Assembly: GCA_007121755.1 (NCBI GenBank)
Contig: SKJZ01000246.1
Location: 1-10,851 of the forward strand
Length of the DNA stretch: 10,851 nt
From: Halorhodospira sp.
Lineage (GTDB): Bacteria > Pseudomonadota > Gammaproteobacteria > Nitrococcales > Halorhodospiraceae
Direction of reading: 5' to 3'
The position numbers and the translations under genes are program-made. Shown here one piece after another: positions 7,013 through 10,851 of this stretch. Position 1 is the first letter of the stretch, and each line of letters opens with the position of its first letter. The notes under the pieces are model-generated. The model searched no databases, was not told the origin of the DNA, and worked only from the letters and a program-made list of their open reading frames with translations.

Positions 7013-7681
7013 TCAATCGAGAACGATCCGTAGTGCCCCAGCCACCGCCAGCGGCGCCAGCGGCACCCCCAAGGCCAGCAGCGCCCCGAGAAGCGACAAG
7101 TGGGCGTGGGCCGCTTCCCCGTACATCACTTCCACCACACCGCCGGACCCCAGGATCAGCACCGGCACATAGAGCGGCAGGATCAGCAACGCCATCAGCG
7201 CACCCCCGCCGCGCAAGCCCAATGTCAAGGCTGCCCCCACCGCCCCGATCAGACTAAGCATCGGCGTGCCCAGCACCAGGGAGAGCGCCAGGATCACCAA
7301 CTCCATGCCCTCCAGCCCCAGCGAATAGCCCAGCAGCGGTGATAGCAGAACTAGCGGCACCCCCAAAGAGACCCAGTGGGCGGCCACCTTGACCAAGGCC
7401 ACTAATGCCAGTGGACAAGGCAGCAGGGCCAATTGTTCCAGCGTACCGTCGCGATAGTCGTCGCCAAAGAGCCGCTCCAGGGAGACGAGGCTCGCCAACA
7501 GCGCCGCCACCCAGACCACCCCTGGGCCGACTTCCCGCAGAATCTCCAGTTCGGGACCGACGCCCAGTGGGAATAGCGTGGTGACAATCACGAAGAAGGC
7601 CACCACCGTCAATCCGTCCTGGCGCCGCATTACGATGAGCGAAACGTCCCGCTTGAGCAGCGCCCACAACATCTTTCCCAT
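7013..7681 (-). CDS. ccmB: CcmB, heme exporter ABC permease subunit
   Basis: A 222-residue integral membrane protein with about six hydrophobic helices, the permease partner of CcmA. Conserved stretches typical of CcmB are visible: VTTLFPLGVGPE near residues 33-44, PGVVWVAALLASLVSLERLFGDDYRDGTLEQL, LSPLLGYSLGL and LLLGTP-like LVLGTPMLSLIGAVGAALTLGLRGGG. The CcmAB ATPase drives release of holo-CcmE from CcmC; whether it moves heme itself is disputed in the literature. The ATG at 7681 lies five bases after the ccmA stop. An in-frame TTG at 7690 overlaps ccmA and an ATG at 7672 is also possible; none has a strong ribosome binding site, so coupling to ccmA is likely. Confidence 0.95.
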   Translation of the reverse strand: MGKMLWALLKRDVSLIVMRRQDGLTVVAFFVIVTTLFPLGVGPELEILREVGPGVVWVAALLASLVSLERLFGDDYRDGTLEQLALLPCPLALVALVKVAAHWVSLGVPLVLLSPLLGYSLGLEGMELVILALSLVLGTPMLSLIGAVGAALTLGLRGGGALMALLILPLYVPVLILGSGGVVEVMYGEAAHAHLSLLGALLALGVPLAPLAVAGALRIVLD

Positions 7682-7686
7682 ACGAG

Positions 7687-8349
7687 TCAATCCAACTGCA
7701 GGGCGCGCGCATTGCGCAGCCCCTCCATCGGCTGATGGCTGGTAGCCACCACCAGGCCACCGGCGTCGAGGTGCTCCCGGAACAACCCCAGCAGCATCTC
7801 CACGGCGCGCACATCCAACGCGGTCAGCGGCTCGTCCAGCACCCAGAGTTTCGCGGGCGAGAGCAGCAGCCGGGCGAGGGCCACCCGCCTCCGCTGGCCC
7901 TGGGAGAGGTGGCGGACCGGGATATCCTCGCGCCCGGCCAATCCCATCCGCTCCAACGCGTCGAGCCGCGCGTCGTCGCCGCCGTCCTCGCCGCGCAGAC
8001 CGTCCTGCACCGCCAGGTTCTCCATCGGCGTCAACTCCTCTTTGACCGCATCCCGGTGGCCGAGAAAGAGCAGAGACGACCGAAACTCTTCATCCAATTT
8101 CCGGATATCGCGGCCGTCCCAGCAGAGCCGCCCGCGCGCCGGCTCGGTCAAGCCGCAGATCGCCCTGAGCAGCGTGGTCTTGCCGCACCCGTTGCGCCCG
8201 CGGACGAACAGCAGTTCTCCGGCGTGGAGTTCGAAATCGACATTGGAGAAGAGGGCGGCATCACCCCTGCGGCAACTCAACCCGTGGCCGGTCAAGCGCG
8301 GCTGCGCGCGGTCTCGATCCGGTGCCGGGCCGTCACTGGCGGCCATCAT
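7687..8349 (-). CDS. ccmA: CcmA, cytochrome c maturation ABC ATPase
   Basis: A 220-residue ATP-binding subunit of the CcmAB complex, on the cytoplasmic face of the membrane. Walker A is GRNGCGKTT (51-59), the ABC signature is LSQGQ (148-152), Walker B is LWVLDEP (168-174), and the switch histidine is in VVATSHQP. The conserved CcmA stretches FVRGRNGCGKTTLLRAICGL and FLGHRDAVKEELTPMENL are present. A roughly 18-residue polar N-terminal extension precedes the first strand. AGGAGG at 8366-8361 lies 11 bases before the ATG at 8349; a second ATG follows immediately at 8346. It is the first gene of the ccm operon, preceded by a 200-base leader with a candidate promoter and two hairpins. Confidence 0.96.
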   Translation of the reverse strand: MMAASDGPAPDRDRAQPRLTGHGLSCRRGDAALFSNVDFELHAGELLFVRGRNGCGKTTLLRAICGLTEPARGRLCWDGRDIRKLDEEFRSSLLFLGHRDAVKEELTPMENLAVQDGLRGEDGGDDARLDALERMGLAGREDIPVRHLSQGQRRRVALARLLLSPAKLWVLDEPLTALDVRAVEMLLGLFREHLDAGGLVVATSHQPMEGLRNARALQLD

Positions 8350-8368
8350 TGCTGTGACATCCTCCTGA

Positions 8369-8405
8369 AGGCCGACCGGGGGCGGCCTCTTTGTGCAGGC
8401 ACAAA
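8369..8405 (-). promoter_or_regulatory. Two consecutive hairpins in the ccm operon leader
   Basis: Read on the minus strand, the first is TTTGTGC-CT-GCACAAA (8405-8390), a perfect 16-base palindrome with a two-base spacer. One base later comes AGGCCG, 8 bases of loop, CGGCCT (8388-8369). The second ends three bases before the AGGAGG of ccmA. They may be an operator plus an RNA hairpin, or both RNA structures controlling ccmA translation. Function is inferred from position only. Confidence 0.45.
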
Positions 8406-8455
8406 CACTGCCGCAAAGGATACGGTCATTGCAACCATAACGGGGGCGGCGCGAG

Positions 8456-8483
8456 GGTATAGCTTACCCGATCACGCCGTGAA
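8456..8483 (-). promoter_or_regulatory. Candidate sigma-70 promoter of the ccm operon
   Basis: On the minus strand TTCACG (8483-8478, four of six to TTGACA) and TATACC (8461-8456, four of six to TATAAT) are 16 bases apart. The -10 element sits inside an imperfect palindrome GGGTA-AGCTA-TACCC (8469-8455), which could be a repressor site. Transcription would begin near 8449, giving a leader of about 100 bases carrying both hairpins. Confidence 0.4.
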
Positions 8484-8487
8484 GAGC

Positions 8488-8530
8488 GCGGCCGCGCCTC
8501 CGATCCGACCACCGGATGGGACGCGGCCGC
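8488..8530 (-). terminator. Long GC-rich hairpin after the unknown gene
   Basis: Nine-base perfect arms GCGGCCGCG (8530-8522) and CGCGGCCGC (8496-8488) enclose a second stem ATCCG-GTGGT-CGGAT (8517-8503). It lies 21 bases beyond the stop of the 8552-9046 gene and just before the candidate ccm promoter, so termination is the likely role. The following TCTTC is a poor U tract, so this is not a textbook intrinsic terminator. Confidence 0.5.
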
Positions 8531-8551
8531 AGAGGGATGCCACCTGAGTGC

Positions 8552-9046
8552 TTAGCCGCCAGCCTCTCCGCCGGATGCAGCGGCGGCCGCTTTCTCTTTC
8601 TTCTTGCGGACCTTCTCATTCATCTCGTCGATCAACTGACGGACATTGGATTCCAATGTCGCATCGGGCACGACGACCATAGCGTAATCACCGACCTGCG
8701 CCTTATACCGCGGAGCGTCCTTGCTCACCTCATACGCCTCGGTGAGCTTGCCGACCAGTTTCTCCATCAACACCGGCGAGAGATTGCCCTCTTCAACCAA
8801 GGACTTGAAGTGTTTCACCTCACCGTTCACCAGCCACGCTAAGGCGAATTGCTTGGGGGGCTTGCCGACGAAGACGTAGCCACCGTTTTCGGAAGGGACC
8901 AGTTCCATGCGCTCCCCGCCGAACTCCTCCGCCAACTGATGTAGCGGCTCGCGAAACCGTTCGAGCTGTTTAGCGGCTTCACTGCCCGCATCCAACTCCG
9001 GATGGTCGGGTTCCCCTTGCCCGAACAACTTGGCCATGAGACCCAT
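8552..9046 (-). CDS. Unrecognised soluble protein, 164 residues
   Basis: I do not recognise a family. The protein has no signal peptide or membrane segment and no cysteines. After a short start (MGLMAKLFG) comes a charged helical region (GSEAAKQLERFREPLHQLAEEFG, with Arg-Met-Glu after it), then alternating strands (RMELVPSENGGYVFVGKPPKQFALAWLVNG), a helical segment (SPVLMEKLVGKLTEAYEVS), a strand pair (YKAQVGDYAMVVVPD) and a C-terminal amphipathic helix ending in a Lys/Ala-rich tail. It is probably cytoplasmic. The ATG at 9046 is chosen because GGAGG is 5 bases upstream; GTG at 9058 overlaps that site. It is separated from fliL by a hairpin and from ccmA by a hairpin, so it is probably a single-gene unit. 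Codon choice resembles its neighbours and the strand context supports a real gene. Confidence 0.8.
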   Translation of the reverse strand: MGLMAKLFGQGEPDHPELDAGSEAAKQLERFREPLHQLAEEFGGERMELVPSENGGYVFVGKPPKQFALAWLVNGEVKHFKSLVEEGNLSPVLMEKLVGKLTEAYEVSKDAPRYKAQVGDYAMVVVPDATLESNVRQLIDEMNEKVRKKKEKAAAAASGGEAGG

Positions 9047-9125
9047 ACGCACCTCCACTACTGCTTTGAATTGGGAAAATGTCCCTCGTCCCTGCTTTAC
9101 CCACTCAGTGTAAGGTTAGTACAAC

Positions 9126-9143
9126 ACCGGCGGCCCCGCCGGT
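9126..9143 (-). terminator. Hairpin directly after fliL stop codon
   Basis: ACCGGCGG and CCGCCGGT form perfect 8-base arms around two bases, starting right after the fliL TAG. The minus-strand sequence continues GTTGTACT, only partly U-rich. It probably ends the nuclease-PDZ/fliL transcript or stabilises its 3' end. Confidence 0.5.
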
Positions 9144-9602
9144 CTACTGCATGACGAAACCGGTAAGGTAGACGGCGTTCACCTCGCCCCGCACCTCTTC
9201 CTCGTGCAGAAGGCCGTTGGCGATCTCCACCATCTGCGACTGTAACGCTTCTCGGCCCGCCCGCTCCCGCAGTGTCTCGTAACGCTGCTCCGCCAGCAAG
9301 GCCAAAAAGGCGTCGCGAATCGCCTCCTGCTGCTCCAGCAAACCCTGGAACGTCTCCTCGTAGACGGTCATCACTGTCGCCTCGACTTGGACGAAACGGA
9401 CCGGTTTGTCCGGCTCCAGGCTGACGGTCAGAGGCGGCCGCAGATCAAGATACCGCGGCTCTCCCGGCTCCGGTTCAGCGTCCTCATCCTCCACCTCCCA
9501 CGCGGGGGGCACGATATGGCCGGTGACTAGGGAGAGGGTGACGCCCAGCGTAACCAGGCCGAGTAGGATCAGAACCACCAATTGCGCGTAAAGCAGCTTC
9601 AA
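9144..9602 (-). CDS. fliL: FliL-family flagellar basal-body-associated protein
   Basis: A 152-residue single-pass inner-membrane protein. One N-terminal helix (residues 3-26, LLYAQLVVLILLGLVTLGVT) is followed by an acidic linker (VEDEDAEPEPGEP) and a periplasmic domain with FliL features: YLDLRPPLTVSL, RFVQVEATVMT, the EAIRDAFLALLAEQRYETLRERAGREAL helix pair and the ending VNAVYLTGFVMQ, close to the family's V-Y-F-T-x-F-V-x-Q end. FliL surrounds the flagellar stator and affects motor torque. No ATG fits. TTG at 9602 has GGGAG nine bases upstream and begins 16 bases after the nuclease-PDZ stop, suggesting one operon. FliL is normally encoded before fliM; here no flagellar gene is adjacent, so it may be a solitary paralogue. 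Confidence 0.8.
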   Translation of the reverse strand: MKLLYAQLVVLILLGLVTLGVTLSLVTGHIVPPAWEVEDEDAEPEPGEPRYLDLRPPLTVSLEPDKPVRFVQVEATVMTVYEETFQGLLEQQEAIRDAFLALLAEQRYETLRERAGREALQSQMVEIANGLLHEEEVRGEVNAVYLTGFVMQ

Positions 9603-9618
9603 CCCGGGACACTCCCTG

Positions 9619-10485
9619 TCATGTGCGGATGGCGGAACGATCCCTCGGCGGACGCGGCGAACGAGTGGTGTCTGTGGGGAGTTCCACCTCGTAAACCTCC
9701 CCCTCCCGCCAGTACGCGATACGCACTACGCCCTCGCTTGCGCCCCGTACCAAGTCCAGGAACTCCATCGGGCTGTGCGGCGTGGCGCCGTCCACTTCGA
9801 GGAGCAACGCCCCCGCTGCGATCCCGGCGTCAGCCGCCGGACCGGCGGCGCCGCTGACCAACACCCCGGGCATATCGGGCAGATCGAGCGCCTCCCGCAA
9901 CTCATCTGTGGCCGCCATCACGGTGATACCGGCGGCGTTGGCGACCGGATCGTCCTCCAACGCCTCATAGTCGAGTTGCCGCCCAGCCTCCAACACCTTC
10001 GGCGAGATATGGACTGCGGCCCCGGCGCGCAGGGCGAGCGCAATCGCATCGCTGGCCCGGCTATCCACCCGTACCGGTTCATCCTCGCCCGCCACGGTCA
10101 ACTCCACCATGGCCAAAAAGGTGCCGGCAACCAAATCGTCGATAAAGACCCGCTCAATCCGCGCACCAGCCGCGTCCAACAGGTCACCGGCCAAATCGTG
10201 GGTCATCGGCCTCGGAGGCTCCATCCCGGACAGGCTCTCCAGAATCGCCCGCGCCTCGGCGGGGCCGATAAAGATGGGGACGATGTCTCCGGAGGAGGGT
10301 TCACGCAACAGCACCACCGGCGCGCCGGTCGCCGGCTCGACGGCGACAGTGCCGACTTCGGCCTCCAGCATATCGTCTATGTCGAAGGCGAGTTCCCGCG
10401 CGCCAGCAACGGCCAGCCAACCGGTAAACAGGAGCGCCATGACCGGGAAACCGATCCGGCGCAACGTGCGCGCCTGCATTCGCAT
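9619..10485 (-). CDS. Exported bifunctional-nuclease (DUF151/BFN) domain protein with PDZ-like domain
   Basis: A 288-residue protein. Residues 1-29 are a Sec signal peptide or anchor (RTLRRIGFPVMALLFTGWLAVAGA, AxA-type site before RELAF). Residues about 45-166 match the BFN/DUF151 domain: VVLLREPSSGDIVPIFIG, AEARAIL, PRPMTHDL, IERVFIDDLVAGTFLA, then VDSRASDAIALALR and VLE. Members act as RNase/DNase in some organisms and are usually cytoplasmic. Residues about 185-270 resemble a PDZ domain: PGVLVSGAAGPAADAGIAAGALLLEVDGATPHSPMEFLDLVR. The tail is Pro/Arg-rich. ATG 10485 is preferred (GGGGAG five bases upstream); 10488 and 10479 are close alternatives. It precedes fliL by 16 bases. Domain calls are firm for BFN and moderate for PDZ. 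Nuclease activity in the periplasm is not shown by sequence alone. Confidence 0.87.
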   Translation of the reverse strand: MRMQARTLRRIGFPVMALLFTGWLAVAGARELAFDIDDMLEAEVGTVAVEPATGAPVVLLREPSSGDIVPIFIGPAEARAILESLSGMEPPRPMTHDLAGDLLDAAGARIERVFIDDLVAGTFLAMVELTVAGEDEPVRVDSRASDAIALALRAGAAVHISPKVLEAGRQLDYEALEDDPVANAAGITVMAATDELREALDLPDMPGVLVSGAAGPAADAGIAAGALLLEVDGATPHSPMEFLDLVRGASEGVVRIAYWREGEVYEVELPTDTTRSPRPPRDRSAIRT

Positions 10486-10500
10486 CATCGCTCCCCACTC

Positions 10501-10524
10501 CACCGCGGCACCGCGGCACCGCCC
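10501..10524. repeat. Tandem 8-base repeat, about 2.75 copies
   Basis: CACCGCGG occurs twice in a row, followed by CACCGCCC. It lies in the leader just upstream of the nuclease-PDZ ribosome binding site. It may be a chance product of high GC. Confidence 0.4.
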
Positions 10525-10533
10525 GATCATCGC

Positions 10534-10542
10534 ATTCTAGCA
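10534..10542 (-). promoter_or_regulatory. Candidate extended -10 promoter of the nuclease-PDZ gene
   Basis: On the minus strand TGCTAGAAT gives an extended TGn motif with TAGAAT (five of six to TATAAT). No good -35 lies at the usual distance, which is typical of extended -10 promoters. Transcription would begin about 40 bases before the ATG at 10485. Confidence 0.4.
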
Positions 10543-10552
10543 GCCTCCCGGA

Positions 10553-10586
10553 AACGGGCGGCGGCCTCTATGCAGAGGCCCCCGTT
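10553..10586 (-). terminator. Intrinsic-type hairpin after the response regulator gene
   Basis: Perfect inner arms GGCCTCT (10563-10569) and AGAGGCC (10574-10580) enclose ATGC, and outer arms AACGGG (10553-10558) and CCCGTT (10581-10586) extend the stem around a four-base bulge. It lies 17 bases past the response regulator stop. The U tract is short (GTTTCC). Confidence 0.6.
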
Positions 10587-10603
10587 GCCGATGGAGCGGG
10601 GCT

Positions 10604-10851
10604 TTACTCCAACAGGCCGTGCCGTAATGCATAGCGCACCATTTCGCTGACCGACTCCACGCCCAGTTTGCGCATCAGCCGGAACTTGTGAGTGCTGACA
10701 GTCTTCGGGGAGATATGAAACGACGCCGCGATGTCGTTGATGGTGTCGCCACCGGCGAGCCGGAGAAAGATCTCGTACTCGCGGTCGGACAAGAGGCGGT
10801 GCGGGGCGTCGGTCTCGGGGGCGGAGGACTCGAAGATCATGCGGGTGGCCA
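10604..10851 (-). CDS. LuxR/NarL-type response regulator, C-terminal part (runs off the window)
   Basis: Only the end of this gene is inside the window; the frame is open to the edge, so the receiver domain lies beyond 10851. The visible 80 or so residues carry a LuxR-type helix-turn-helix: LLSDREYEIFLRLAGGDTINDIAASFHISPKTVSTHKFRLMRKLGV, with the recognition helix at SPKTVSTHKFRLMRK, then SVSEMVRYALRHGLLE. This matches the output domain of NarL/FixJ and GacA/UvrY regulators, which bind DNA as dimers when the receiver aspartate is phosphorylated. The internal ATG at 10840 is unlikely to be the real start because LuxR domains of this type normally follow a receiver and no ribosome binding site precedes it. 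A hairpin follows the stop. Confidence 0.88.
   Translation of the reverse strand, partial: ATRMIFESSAPETDAPHRLLSDREYEIFLRLAGGDTINDIAASFHISPKTVSTHKFRLMRKLGVESVSEMVRYALRHGLLE

Noticed and set aside
8340..8360. Four-codon leader peptide ATG TCA CAG CAA TGA before ccmA
   Set aside because: AGGAGG directly abuts its ATG, leaving no spacing for initiation. Kept only as a remark in the leader finding.
1..10851. Mobile elements, CRISPR arrays, tRNA or rRNA genes, toxin-antitoxin or defence systems
   Set aside because: No transposase, integrase, regularly spaced repeats, structural RNA signature or defence-family motif was found on either strand. Codon use and gene packing are uniform.

Overview
The window looks like part of a chromosome from a high-GC gammaproteobacterium. 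The evidence is the complete System I cytochrome c maturation (ccm) operon in the gammaproteobacterial order, a FliL-family flagellar protein, a two-component response regulator, and proteins rich in Asp and Glu. The acidic bias and the gene set would fit a halophilic or halotolerant Ectothiorhodospiraceae-like bacterium (Halorhodospira or Spiribacter type), but that placement is a guess from style, not from a marker gene. I see no insertion sequence, phage gene, CRISPR array, tRNA or rRNA. No stretch over 300 bases lacks a gene.

Left end (1-1584): a minus-strand ribosome-associated protein joins an HPF/RaiA domain to a cold-shock-like domain. It is divergent from a plus-strand gene for an exported DUF3108-like protein. 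The roughly 180-base divergent region holds a perfect 16-base palindrome and a weaker inverted repeat.

Centre (1587-8349): nine minus-strand genes in the order ccmA-ccmB-ccmC-ccmD-ccmE-ccmF-ccmG(dsbE)-ccmH-ccmI, joined by 1-4 base overlaps or gaps of at most 24 bases. CcmABCD load heme onto the periplasmic chaperone CcmE. CcmF, CcmH and CcmI ligate heme to apocytochrome c, and CcmG keeps the apocytochrome cysteines reduced. The heme-ligand histidines, WWD motifs, ABC motifs and CXXC pairs are all present, so the machine looks functional. The operon meets the DUF3108-like gene tail to tail with two bases between stop codons. Its leader (8350-8500) contains a candidate promoter and two consecutive hairpins before a strong ribosome binding site.

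Right end (8552-10851), all minus strand: an unrecognised 164-residue protein; a FliL-family membrane protein; an exported protein joining a bifunctional-nuclease (DUF151/BFN) domain to a PDZ-like domain; and the DNA-binding end of a LuxR/NarL-type response regulator that runs off the window. The nuclease-PDZ and FliL genes are 16 bases apart and probably co-transcribed. Hairpins after the response regulator, after fliL and after the unknown gene divide this part into separate units.

Most of the window is well-understood housekeeping. The least ordinary items are the exported BFN-PDZ protein paired with a FliL homologue away from visible flagellar genes, the HPF-cold-shock fusion, and the structured ccm leader.
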